Assembly (NCBI GenBank): GCA_963932465.1
Contig: OZ010786.1
Coordinates: 448,000,619 to 448,064,618 of the forward strand
Source of the DNA: Maratus speciosus
Lineage: Eukaryota; Arthropoda; Arachnida; Araneae; Salticidae
Length of the DNA: 64,000 nt
Direction: 5' to 3'
Notes under the pieces: generated by a model
Told to the model about the DNA's origin: nothing
What the model saw: only the letters and a program-made list of their open reading frames with translations
Databases searched by the model: none
Part shown: positions 34,803 to 46,747 of the stretch, piece by piece
How the letters are laid out: every line of letters begins with the position of its first letter
Position numbering within the stretch: position 1 is the stretch's first letter
Translations under genes and position numbers: made by a program

Positions 34803-35830
34803 TATATAAAAAAATATATTAATTACATAACAAAGAAAATCTAGATGATGCCTCTTAAAAATGTATAATAATTTTATCGGCCAAAGAAATAGCACACATA
34901 TAAATCCGATTAGTTTAAAAGCACCTTTAACAAATGTTAGCATATTCATTATTAGACACATCGGAAGACACATACTTAACTTAAACCTTTATCTCCTCCT
35001 GAGATCCCGCGTCCATTCTATTGGACATTTTTATTTTTCATGTAAAATACTTAATTTCAGTTGGAACTTGTATATACTTGCTGTCCATTATACTAGATAG
35101 TCTTCTGCTGTTATCTGTACGCCAAAAAAAAAAAAAAAAAAAAAAAAAAAATGCAACTAAATATGTATTTTAATCATTTAAAAGTGCCAGGGAACAAGAG
35201 AAAGACTATTGAAGGTAAGCAGACAGTCTTAACGCTAATTTTATATATATATATTAATTATTTTAATATTAATGCTACAGACATCTAATTTTAAGTTTTG
35301 TATCAATGAAATGGCATCACAGTTTAAGTAATCTAATGTATATTTTAGAGAATAAACACAATTTTTTTTAATGTCCATTTTATTGGGCTTTGGCCTTCAT
35401 CAGTTGTTTTTATTCATATTAGATTATTTTTGTATACTGAAGAGAGACATTAGTTTTTACTTAAAAATCAACACAGTATTGAAACAAATAATAGATACAG
35501 AAGTAGACAATATAATTTCTTAAATAAATTTAAAAATATTTAAATATTTTCCTAAAAATGTATAATTTTACTAATAAAATGCTTGTTCTAAATCAGTACA
35601 TTGTTAAATTTTTGATTTCAGTCACTTTTTTTTTTCTCGCAGCTTTTGGTAAATTTAGATAATTGAGCTTTTATTATGTTTTAGTCTTATTCATTGTAAC
35701 TATTTTTGGCATTATTTTTCTTTCAGTATGCTATTTATATTTGAATTAATAAATCTAATCGTATTTAATTAGCAACAAAAATTTTAAGAAAATATAATAA
35801 TAGATAACAGTATAAGGTTCTAAATAAACT
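34803..35830. other. No gene; family B 5' fragment and poly(A)
   Basis: 34870-34985 resembles a family B 5' part (AAAGAAATAGCACACATATA). A 28-base A tract lies at 35124-35151. GTCCATTCTATTGGAC near 35010 is a small palindrome with relatives at 35374 and 37080. The open frames at 34761-35100 are not convincing. Confidence 0.45.
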
Positions 35831-37040
35831 CATTTTGATTTCTTTTTTAATTTCTTCTTGGCACTTACTTACCAATTGTGGTAGTGCCACTAATTATTAT
35901 CATTATTCTAACAAACAAACGACTGGTGTTGAGAAGAGTTAAAAAACAAAACAAAATGCTATTACATTTTTTTTTTTTTTTTGAAAATTACTGAATTGAT
36001 CAACACGTTTCTTAGTTAAAGTACACTTTTTCTATTTTATTATGCAAAAATTGAATTTATGTAATATTTGGAACTATAAAAGCTCACTTTTGATGTCAGC
36101 AAAGTTTGTAGCGAAAGAAATAGAAACTTGGTAGAAAAATCTGCTTTTTGAAGCCTATGTAACGATCTTATCTTACTTGATAAGTATAAAATAAAATAAG
36201 GTTGTGTGTATGAAATGCAACTTGTATTTGTATATTCGTTTAACTATAAAAAATAATTGCAAGATTTTTATATTATTTTACTGTCCGTACGTTGTTTGTA
36301 ATTAAATTAGTTAATTTAATCGAAATGAAGCAGAAATAAAAATTTAAAGAAAATATAACTGAAAATAATATTTGAAGATAAAAAATAAACTGCATTTTAT
36401 TTCTTTTTAATTTCCTTTTGGCATCCAAATGTCATTTGGGATATCTGTGCCACTAACTATATATATATATAACTTTTACTCATGTGATAGATTTTTTTTA
36501 AATTCCTTTTTAAAAAACTGTTTTAAAAGTCACTAAATTGATTTATATTTTTGAAATAAACTTCATCCAAAAATACTTTTTCTCTTTGATAATGAACAAA
36601 TTAAAATTATGCAATATTTACAAGTGATGTATGAACGATAAAAGCACATTTATAATGCAAGAAAATTTTTAAACAGAAGTAAAAATTTAAAGAAAGAATA
36701 ACTGAAGATAATAATTTAAGATTATAAATAAACTGCGTTTTATTTCTTTTTAATTTCATTTTGGCATCCAAATGCCAATTATGATAACTGTGCCACTAAA
36801 TATTTATAATTTTTTTAGGAAAAAACTTTTATTGATGTAATAGTTTTTTTTTTTATTCCTTTAAAAAAAACTATTCAAAAAGTCAGTAAATTGATTTACT
36901 TTTCAAATAAATTTCGTCATTTTTTTTTCTCTTTGATAATAATAAAATTTAATTGTGCAATATTTAAAGGTGATGTATGACGATAAAAACACATTTATAA
37001 TGAAAGAAAACTTTGCAATCAATAATTTTTCATTCGGAAT
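35830..37040 (+). repeat. Tandem repeat, three diverged units of about 340-560 bp
   Basis: Units start with ATTTCTTTTTAATTTC and GGCAtcCAAATG, then a GTGCCACTAA phrase. Anchors are at 35860, 36420 and 36763 (spacings 560 and 343). A downstream phrase, GCAATATTTA..GTGATGTATGA then ACGATAAAA and CACATTTATAATG, recurs at 36610 and 36955. The open frame at 36955-37140 lies in it. Confidence 0.75.
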
Positions 37041-37222
37041 CATGCAATTTAATAATATGGTTTTTACAGGACTAAGACCCAATGTCCATTATATTGGACA
37101 CGCTAAAACTCTATATATTTTTATTTTTAAAAATCAATGAATATGTATAAAGTTTTCTAGCCCCATAAAGAATCCTAAAAATGGTAAAATTTGTGCGAAA
37201 AATGCGAGCTTGGGTCTCAAGA

Positions 37223-37735
37223 GGATCTACTGACAGTACGTATAAGTACCATTAAAATAACTTGTTATAAAGTTCATTTGACACATTGATTAGTAGTAGC
37301 ACAGTTTAGAATAAGTTATAGATGCATTACTTTATCTTGTTCCAAAAGCATTATTGCTTACATAAAACAAAAATATTTTTTAAAAGATGATTTCTTTTGC
37401 CTTTGCATCTCTTCAGATTTCTTGCCGTTGGGGGCGGGGGAATTTTCAATTCGGAAGTATTTCTATATTTCTATTGTAAGAACATTATATTTGTACACAA
37501 CCTTATTCTACAAAATACTAAGAAAAATACTTAAAATAAAAAAAAAAATTGAATCGGGTTGTAAATATTACCCAAAATCCCTATAAATTCAAATTTAATT
37601 AATCCTTCTAAATCCTTCAAACCTTCTAAAATCTATTAAATGATTATTCAAATCTTCTAATTTAGTTTCAAAAATTCGCGAAAAATGCGTTAGAAGATAA
37701 AATTTTCATGAATTCATAATTCCGTATATAAAGAA
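37223..37735. mobile_element. TTAA-flanked MITE, copy 2 (decayed)
   Basis: It is homologous to 26194-26725 throughout (ATTAAAATAACTTGTTATAA, CCAAAAGCATTATTGCTTA). The right end before TTAA (37736-37739) has decayed from GGG to GAA. The left end is eroded. Confidence 0.75.
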
Positions 37736-37784
37736 TTAAAGCCTAAACTGATCGTAGAAACCATGCTAGGTTTTATTTTTTAAC

Positions 37785-37914
37785 ATCAATATAAAAAGCA
37801 ATATAATGGAACTTATCAGTATTTGAGATGTATGGCACTTGATTATAATGGAAAGAGAAATGTAACAGAACTTTTATTGCAATGGAGTAAATGTAGTCTG
37901 AAATATTTCCTTTA
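37785..37914 (+). repeat. Family B 3' fragment
   Basis: It shares AATATAAAAAGCAATATAAT, GGAACTTATCAG and GCAATGGAGTAAATGTAGTC with family B middle and 3' regions. Confidence 0.5.
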
Positions 37915-39420
37915 TTAAAACTTTCCATTAAACTTCAAAAGTGTTCGGTTTGTCTGTCTACCTGTTTGCGCTCGGTAACTATACTCGGGTATACACTCGT
38001 ATTGCCATGCAATTGATATAGGTTATTGAGATTTATCATGGAACGTTCGGCTTTGAAAACGAAGTGTATTGTAGCTATAGTTCGTTTATAGGGGTTCTCA
38101 AAAGAATTTAGTTACATTAAGATCTATTTGGAAAAGGCTTTTGCAGTGCATTATAATGATGTTAAACTATTTCAAACATATTGAAATGTATACACTGTGG
38201 GTCTCTACAAGATAGTTAATATAGGATATGATGTGCATAGCATTCATGGTTTACTTTCAGGGACAAACAAAGGAATGCGGTTGTAATATTGTCTATGAAC
38301 ATTAATCGTTGGAAGTAAGTTTTCAGTTGTGGAACATGTTTTTAAATTTTCCTATTTTTTGCATATTACTTTGTGCGTATAAATTTAATAGATCATATAT
38401 AGGCCTGCACAGATGATCTCGAGTACATTTACGTTTATAGGAGGAAATTGCTGTAGGCGAATTTTCAACTGTGTTATGCGTTTCCTGATGGATTAAGGTT
38501 TAACATACCAGGGCGACCGAGCCAGTATTTGATCAAATAAGGTCGGTGCTACAGGGTTTCTGTTATATTTCCTTCCTTTTAAGTTTTAGAAGTAACCTAA
38601 CATAATTCTTGCAACCTTTAATGGATGCCCTATAATGGGCAAAAATGAAATCTGCTGAAATTGAATAGCAACAAAATTATAAGTATATAATTTCTTTAAT
38701 TGCCATTTCTCCAGTAGTCGATCAATCGAAGAAATCAGTTGAAAATTCAAAAATTAATCTCTAAAATATCATGTTTAAACTGTGATTAACAATAATTCAT
38801 ATAAAACTATTATCTGAAATAGGAAAGATGAAAGTGGATTATTTTAACTTAGCTTAATTGTCTCCAACTTATCAAAAATTTATTTTTACTTTTTCTAATA
38901 CAAATATTCATAAAATGACCTCTCTTGCAGCAGGTAGCAGACAACAATGTCACAATAGGTGCTCCAACATTCAAACAAAAATATTATGTCTAGTGCCACG
39001 TTTAAAACTCATTTCCGCCTGAAATGGCACAATATTTCAAAAATTTGGTCAAATACTGGAGCTATCACCCTATATAGCATGTATACAAATCTATACATCA
39101 TATACAGGGCTCTATAAAACAAATCTGATATTTTTCTGACTATTCATGGTAACTCTGCTGAAATTGAGTTTTTAAATGTGTTATGCGGTTTACAAATTGT
39201 TAACTTGACCGTCATCTTCCAACTTATTAAAATATGAAGCCTTTTTTACAGAATTATTCTGAATGTTTGGGAAAACTTTTCATAAGATATGCTTGAAACA
39301 TGATTTTTCCTTATTGTTTTACTCTCAGTAGAGTTATTTTACTTCATAATATCTATATCAAGTGAATCCTACTTTTTTGTTATTTTCCAATCATTACACA
39401 GAAAGAAAAAAAAAGACTTC
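37915..39420 (+). repeat. Dispersed repeat family A, copy 3, interrupted by a MITE
   Basis: The head CAAAAGTGTTCGGTTTGTCT matches copy 1 near 1320. Modules follow (TATAATGATGTTAAACTATT, TTTCAAACATA). After the MITE the array resumes with CATATACAGGGCTC and ends with the shared tail (CATGATTTTTCCTTATTG). Confidence 0.7.
38508..39072. mobile_element. TA-flanked MITE inside family A
   Basis: The left end is CCAGGGCGACCGAGCCAGTA followed by TTTGATCAAAT. The right end, reversed, is TAGGGTGATAGCTCCAGTAT followed by TTGACCAAAT. It is flanked by TA (38506-38507, 39073-39074). The 565 bp has no coding sequence. The TA target suggests Tc1/mariner mobilisation. Confidence 0.75.
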
Positions 39421-39574
39421 CAATTTAATGTTATCTAAACATTTTAAATTTTATTGAAAAGATATATCTTTTTGTAGTTACAGGAATTAAAAGGATTTTT
39501 CTTTTGTCAAGAAGAACATTTTTCCTTTAGTTGCACAATGCTAATTTCTCCAGAAAAAATCCACTAACATGTAT

Positions 39575-41130
39575 AATAATTTTATCAGGAGAATAAATAA
39601 CATTAAAGAAATAAATGCGTTTCATTTAAAATGCACTTTCAAGAAATGTTCGAACATTCATCAATAGTTGCATTTACAGATACTCACGCAACTTTAAATG
39701 TTCATTCAACGCGTTGATCACTACTTCCATTATTTATTAATTAGAAAACCATTAAAGAAACTCTACAAACATCACATGCCTAGCAAATGATTTAGGTGAA
39801 TACCCTTTAATGCCATAGTAAACTTTTATGAGTCTTTTCACTTCCATGATTATTCTTTAGTTTAGTATAGTTAGAATTGTATGTGCTCATAAAATAACCT
39901 ATCTTGTCTTAGTACAATACCCTTGGATACTGACGCTGATAGACGCATTCAAACCAAAGCAATGGCTTACGGTTGAAAAGCTGAGCAGATAAATAGCAAC
40001 CATGTTTGACCATATCTTTTAAGAGTAATATAAGAAGCAGTGTAATGGATCTTATGAGTACCTGCTATATATGGATTTCGACCATAAAAGAGGTAATACG
40101 AAGATAATTTGTCGAAACAGGAACATTTCCACTGCAATGAAGTTGATATATTCTGAAAATTTTCTTTTGTTTTATTAGCTGTACGATTATATAAATCATA
40201 ACATCTAAATGAATAATTTTATTGTTTTCTGCTGTTTTTGATTTTTGTATTAAGAACATGAATTGCAAATAAAATGCTCGAATTAAATATTAGTTAAAAA
40301 TTATAGCTTTTATTAAAAGGAAAAATTAAGTTATGTAAAACGAAAATTTATTCATGAATAATATGAAAATTTTTCAAACATATATTAATCGTTCAAAATC
40401 TTGACTCTTAACACATAATAATGTGTACGTGCTATTTTAATACGATACACATTTTTCTATTTATATTATAAAGACCAAACATATCCGTGCGTAATGCTGA
40501 CATGAATTTGACGGTGGTATCAGCAGGCTACTAAACTTAACTTTTATTAATTTCGATAGCAATTTTTTTAATTTCTAAATACAGCACATTTTCAGTTTTT
40601 ACATCGTCAAATAGATAAAACAATTTACTTTCAAATGAAATTTGTTTCGAAACTATATCGTAATTTCTTTGAAAAATGTATCGCAATTTATTCAATGTTT
40701 ATTGTTTTAAAATAATTTTCAAGCATTGTTTTTTTTTTTGTCACTTGCAGACAGACGATTACAAAATATATATGTGTTTGCACTTTAATTAATGTAAATA
40801 AAATAGTTCATAATTTGTTTCCGGCTTTTATTACATAACGAAATTTAAGCTTTATTCATCCATAAATTAAATAATAAAATCCAAATAAAACATAAATTTA
40901 AGACTTGAAATCGAACCACGATTAAACCACTTAAATTATCAGAAATAAAAGGATGAGGATCTTTGGCGCTTTCTTCGACTGTTAATTGCTGGAATGATGT
41001 CAATACAAAAGTATCGTAAGTATTTCAAAATCATAAGTATTTCAAAATTTTATTCGTATGCATAATTGCAATTTTTCATATAAGAATGATTGTTGGTGAT
41101 CTTAGAGAAAAATATAAATATCTGAATTAA
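39575..41130 (+). repeat. Family B, long copy with family C module
   Basis: It is collinear over about 1.5 kb with 42220-43760: AAATAAATGCGTTTCATTTA, CTCACGCAACTTTAAATG, GCATTCAAACCAAAGCAATG, ATGGATCTTATGAGTAC, then the family C module at 40560-40740 and AACCACTTAAATTATCAGAA near 40930. The full unit therefore seems to be at least 1.5 kb. Confidence 0.8.
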
Positions 41131-41343
41131 ATGTATGATGGGGAGCTTAGACACTCCAACATCTGTTCATGAACTGTCATGAACATTTGCGTAATTTAGC
41201 ATTTTCATTTAATCACGAGAAGAAATAGCACCAAAGAAATAAATTATATAAATAAAAAATAATAAATAATAAATGAATGAAACTACCGGTGCAGTTCGCA
41301 GCCATGTCCAATAAATAAGAGTGAATTATGTCAGCCTAGTATC

Positions 41344-41415
41344 GTCCGGAAAGCTTAACAGGTAAAGCATTGGCACGGCACGCCAAGTATCCAGGTTCGA
41401 TTCCTGGTCAGGACA
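41344..41415 (+). tRNA. tRNA-like sequence (SINE head or pseudogene), GGC in anticodon position
   Basis: It folds as a cloverleaf. The acceptor is GTCCGGA with TCAGGAC (one mismatch). The D stem is GCTT/AAGC. The anticodon stem TTGGC/GCCAA has loop ACGGCAC. The T arm CCAGG-TTCGATT-CCTGG is perfect, and the B box GGTTCGATTCC is intact. GGC would read alanine codons, but position 33 is C instead of the universal U and there is an acceptor mismatch. A decoding tRNA is therefore unlikely, and a tRNA-derived SINE head or pseudogene fits better. Confidence 0.6.
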
Positions 41416-41504
41416 TTTTTCGCTCTGTTGGAATAAACTTTAACTGTGCTACTCCTGCCTTGAATATGATTTAGTCCAGTTGGAAAAAATATTCGTTCTC
41501 TTCA

Positions 41505-41995
41505 TTATGAAATAAATGCGTTTCATTTAAATGCACTTTCAACAAATGTACGAAAATTCATCTATAGATGCATTTACAGATACTCACGCAAATTTAAAAG
41601 CACACTCATCGCGATGATTATTACTTCCATTATTCATTAATTAGAAAACCATTAAACAAACTCGACAAACATCGCATGCCAGCGAATAGTTTAGGTGAAC
41701 ACCCTTGAATGGCTTTGTAAACTTTTGTGAGTATTTTCACTCTTATGATTTTTGTTTAGTTAGTATTAAAAAAGGCTATTATATTAAATTTATATAGGCT
41801 AAAGTTAGTATTGTATGTGCTCAAAAAATATCCTACCTTATCTAGTTCAACGTCCTTGGACACTGACGCTGGTAGACGCATTCAAACCAAAGCAATGGCT
41901 TACGGTTGAAAAGCGGAACAGATAATAGCAACTATGTTTGACCATATCTTTTACGAGTAATATAAGAAGCAGCGTAATGGATCTTATGAGAATTA
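41505..41995 (+). repeat. Family B, copy
   Basis: It is very close to the copies on either side: AATAAATGCGTTTCATTTAA, CCATTAAACAAACTCGACAA, GACGCATTCAAACCAAAGCA. Its 3' part is replaced by a hAT MITE relic at about 41996. Confidence 0.85.
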
Positions 41996-42200
41996 CTGCT
42001 ATTTTTAAATTCAGATTTTTTTTATTTGCACCACTTTTCTGAAATTGTAAAATTCTCCGTATTATTTATTCCTTATTACACCTTATTTATTCCTCCTTAG
42101 TCTCCTCACATATTAATTAAGGCTAAAACAAGGGAAATTTTATTGATGCCAATTAATAAATCTGAATTTTTTAAAAAGTAGCCTACTGGCAACACTGCTC
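41996..42200. mobile_element. Decayed hAT MITE, relative of 11511-11706
   Basis: The right end AGTAGCCTACTGGCAACACTG-type sequence and the inner TTGATGCCAATTAATAAATC / TTATTTGCACCACTTTTCTG arms match the intact copy. The left terminus has lost its first ~12 bases. Confidence 0.75.
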
Positions 42201-42219
42201 CAACATTTGTTCGCGAACT

Positions 42220-43760
42220 GTTTAGAACATTTGCGTAATTTAGCATTTTCATTTAATCACAAGAAGAACTAGTACTTAATTAAATAAATGCGTTTCATTT
42301 GAATGCACTTTCAACAAATGTACGAACATTTATCTATAGATGCATTTACAGATACTCACGCAACTTTAAATGCACACTCAGCGCGATGATTACTACTTCC
42401 ATTATTCATTAATTAGAATATCATTAAACAAACTCGACAAAGTTTAGGTGAACACCCTTTAACGGCTTTGTAAACTTTTATGAGTCTTTTCACTTTCATG
42501 ATTTTTGTTTAGTTTACTAAAGTTAGTATTCTATGTGCTCATAAAATAAACTATCTTGTCTAGAACAACGCCCATGGAAAATGACGCTGATAAACGCATT
42601 CAAACTAAAGCAATGGCTTACGTCTGAAAAGCTGAACAGATAATAGCAACCATCTTTGGTTATATCTTTTTGGGAATATAAGATGCAGCGTAATAAATGT
42701 TATGTGTACTTCCTATATATGGTCCTCGGACCATAAAAGTCGTAATAGAAACATAGTTTATTGAAATAGGAACATTTCTACTGCATGAAGTTGATATATT
42801 CTGGAAATTTCTTTGTGTTTTAATGACTGTACGATTCTATTAATCATAACATCTAAGTCAATGCTTTTATTGATTTCTGTATTAATGGCATGAATTAGAA
42901 ATATAATGTTCGAATTAAATATTAGTTAAACGTTATAACTTTTATTAACGGAGATATTACGTTGTGTAAAAGGAAAATTTATTCATAAATAATATGAAAT
43001 TTTCTTAAACTTATTTTAAACTTTCGAAATCTTGCGTCTTAACAAGTGATACCACGTACGTGCGATTTTAACTAAATACACATGTATCTATAATTTAAAG
43101 GTTAACGTATAAGTGCATAACGCTGACATCACTTTAATGGTGTCAGCAGTAGACGGTCAAATTTAGCTTTTACTGTAATATTTTTAAACCTCTAAACAAC
43201 GCACATTGTCAATTTTACCCCGTCGAATAGGAAAAAAATCTATTTTTAAATGCAATTTGCTTAAAAACTGTATCGCAATTTGTTTGAAAACTGTATCGAA
43301 GTTTACTCACATTTTATTTTTAAAATAATTTTCAAGCATGCATTTTTTTTTTAATCGATCTCTATCGCGTTCAAAAGATAAATCCATTTTCACGTAAATT
43401 TATATAAATGGTTCAGCATTTGTTTCCAACTTATATTCCAAAACGAAATTAAAATTTAACCAATAAATAAATAAAACACATAATATAAATACAGCACAAA
43501 TTTAAGTCATGTAATCGTACTCCGCGCTTAAACCACTGAAATTGTCAGAAATAAAAATGTTGTTGTAAATAGGAAACATTAGTGAATCTTTTTTTCTTGT
43601 CAACTTCTGGCACTAGGCCAAAATGAAAATTTCGCTTTTTATAAATTTCAAAACTTTATTTGAATGCATGATTGCTAGTTTTCGTATAAAAATAATTTTT
43701 GGTATTGTTAGTGAGCAGTCAAATAAAATATATTACATTTTAAAAATCTATTGAAGTTTG
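42220..43760 (+). repeat. Family B, long copy with family C module
   Basis: It is collinear with 39575-41130. It includes GCGTTTCATTTGAATGCACT, GACGCTGATAAACGCATTCA, the family C module at 43185-43340 (CCCGTCGAATAGG, TTTTTAAATGCAATTTGCTT) and CTGAAATTGTCAGAAATAAA near 43535. Confidence 0.8.
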
Positions 43761-44120
43761 AAGTTAAAAAATATTAGTTTTTACCTATATTCTGTAACCC
43801 GGGAAGCCCGGCATTTATCCCCTTCTACTAAAATAAGTAAGTCTATCTCTCTCTGTCTGTCTTTCTCTGTGTGCGGGTCATTTTCAAAGTCTGTCCATGT
43901 TTTGTAATAACAAAATCCAAATTTTTAGAAATAATCAGAAAGTTTTAATTTTTTGTAAATAATTTACCTTACCTCATAAACATTAATATACAAACATCAG
44001 CAGAGGCCAAACTACTAATTTAACAACATGTACAATAATCACTTATATTTGCAATGATTTAGTGCCCCTTGATTTAACTAAAATTTGGAAAGAGATGCTA
44101 GGTAATTTTTAGTAACAATA
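43761..44120. other. No gene; short CCCGGG hairpin and CT-rich run
   Basis: ACCCGGGAAGCCCGGCATTT at about 43798 is followed by a CT-rich stretch (TCTATCTCTCTCTGTCTGTC). It may be the edge of an old element. I do not recognise it. Confidence 0.4.
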
Positions 44121-44400
44121 GTAAAAATTAATCCACGTTCGCAAATAGCCAAGTTAATTTTATTTTTATTTTATGTTTTGCAATGTTTTTCATTATGCAC
44201 GATTTCTCGTGACATTATTTAACGTGTTATTGTTTTTTTATTTATGTGAAAATTAATCCACGCTCACTAATAGCTAATTTAATTTTAATTTAATTTTATG
44301 TTTGCAAAATTTTTATAATGCATCATGTGTCGTGACATTGTTTACTATATTTATTGTTTTTAAATTATGTGAAAATATTTTCTATCGTGCATAATTTTGA
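44121..44400 (+). repeat. Tandem repeat, unit about 125 bp, 2.2 units
   Basis: AATTAATCCACG recurs at 44126 and 44251, with TTTTATGTTTTGCAA- and TCGTGACATT-type phrases in both units. Confidence 0.75.
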
Positions 44401-46349
44401 AAATGTCGCCGTTTGTGCGATGAAACGATCGTCAATCTTAATAAAGATATTTTATCCCTTTTTATAGCATTTTTTAACTTAACCTATTAATTTAACATTT
44501 TAAAACAAATTTTTAAATTTTAATGAACTCGGTAAAGAACATAAGTGACAAATTAAGGTAATGACAGATTAAGCAAAATATATTTATTTTTCCCCAGGCA
44601 TAAATGGCAGCCATTATATCTTCTGGCCCATAGAATGATTTTCTATTTCTTATATAATAAAAGCAGATTAAGAAATAAAAGTTCATAAAATTATCAGTTA
44701 GATGTGCGTACGGTAATGACGTACAAAAAAATACTCACCAAAACATTCAAAGACTTTGCTTGTTTTATTTAAAGTATAAAACAATTTACTCTATTCACCT
44801 AAGCTTGATAACAAGTTTCTTTTAAAGAGTATTTTTGCCTTGATAAAAAGTCATGTGCTGCCCTCTAAAAAATTCCAGATAAACTTTTTGTCAGAAGCAT
44901 GGCAATGAAACTCTTTCTTAGGACACGGTTTAAAATAATTATTAAAAATTATATATAAGTTTAATTAATGAAAATAAATATTTTTTAATTAGTAGTATCT
45001 TAATAAATAAAAATGTATTAAAAAATTATAAACATCTGTTTAAATAGAACTTAGTCAAGTCTTTACCTAATAAATTGCCTGCTGGGACAACCTATGCTAA
45101 TGACATTTTGACTACAAAAGAATATATTTCTTACTTTTAAATTTTTTATAAATAATAATAAATTTCTAAATTATTATTAAAAAACATGATAATTCAAATG
45201 CAATACTTTAAATTATGATATTTAACTATTTTTCTGTGCAAATGGGAAAGGACAGTAAAACACGACATTTTTTGAAAATCCCCCGTGTATGTCTTGAAAA
45301 TGGTTAATGAAATAAATCTATCGTACATAGAGGTTTATAATTTTCGTTCCAGATAGACAAAGACAGGTTCAAATGTAACTGAGACCCAGATTTATTAAAT
45401 TTTTTGTTAGTTTATACTGAACCGAAAAATACGTATATTTCCCGATTTTCAAAGATTGGCGGCGATTATGATCCACTCATAAAAGCAATCTAAATGAAAT
45501 CATTTACCTCAGTCTAGTAAATTTTGTTCTCTTTTCAGCAAATTTTATTCGGAATCCTTATAACGATTTTTTTAAGCTAAAGCCCCTTTTCCGCCGAAAA
45601 TAAGAACTTTGTGTTTTGATCAATCGATTTCTTCTTGTCATCTCAGCCATCCAGTATTATATTTTATAACCCTGAATGGAAGAATCCTTTAGGAATCATA
45701 CAAAAAATTTTAAAGAAATATTAATAATTTTGGCTGATAAAGATTTTTATTATCTTTAAGAAAAGAAAAATGAAGTTCCAGACTATGGATTTTACAGGCA
45801 TTGTGTTCTTACAGTAACTTTTTATCACCAAAAAGCATTTTGTGATGAGAACAGGTTCCTTCCTAAGTGATGGATAATTGCTAGATTCGACCATGTGACC
45901 TTACCACAGTCACAGATTTCGGGTTAGCTTTTATTTCATTTTTGGAAGACATTTTTAACTGTTTATTTATTTAAGTGAGTTTTTCGATTTCGCATACACC
46001 CAGTGATAAATGAAAATGATTTCGTTTCTATGGCAACATTTTATCATCGAAGATTTATGACGTCATTACTTCGGTATTAATTTTATTGAATATTCCTGTC
46101 ATTCTTGTCTATAATTCGTTACTAATTTTTAAAATTTTACTTTTATAGCAAAATAAAATTAGAGTGAGGTCAGGTCCTTACCTAATTTTTCTCATTAGAC
46201 TCAGGTCGGACGGGTCTGTTAGTACAGATATATTGTATTCATTTTCTATTTACAATAATATAAACGTTATTTTCAATTGTAAATGTATCTCTGCATCAAG
46301 TATACATTAAGCTCAATTTTCTAGGAGCAAGTTGCTAAAAGTAATATAA
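44401..46349. other. No feature recognised
   Basis: Nearly 2 kb without a supported gene, inverted repeat or tandem array. Parts near 45400-45700 and 45860-46080 are less AT-rich but show no open frame of note. Confidence 0.5.
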
Positions 46350-46735
46350 ACATTTAATCGCGTGAAGAAATAGCACTGATAAAGTAAGACCGATTAATTT
46401 AAATGTGCTCTCAACAAAATAATCCTAATAGGCTGAACTTCACACACCCCACTTAAAATGTGCATTAAACACAATAGCTGCTACTTACTTTATTCGTTAA
46501 TTGACAGCCCATTAAACTCAATCTACTAGTTTTAATTCCTCCCGACTGCTTTATGTGAACACCTGTTAATGTCTTAGTAACGTTTTATGAGGCCTTTAAC
46601 TTTATTAATTTTCGTTTAATTTCTTAAAGCTTCAGTTCCATGTAATAAAATAACCAGTCTTGTATGGTGCAAAGTCCTTGTATACTTATGCATGGGTCCT
46701 ACGGATAGCGTTACTTCTCCAGGAGAAATACCAGT
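46350..46735 (+). repeat. Family B, copy
   Basis: TTAATCGCGTGAAGAAATAG starts the usual order: CAGCCCATTAAACTCAATCT, CCTGTTAATGTCTTAGTAAC, TTCTTAAAGCTTCAGTTCC. Confidence 0.75.
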
Positions 46736-46747
46736 ATCTTCTTAGAG

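Noticed and set aside
35376..35412. Second hammerhead-like motif on the minus strand (CTGATGA at 35403-35397)
   Set aside because: Only CTGATGA and a weak 3-bp hairpin are present. GAAA is absent and there is no closing helix.
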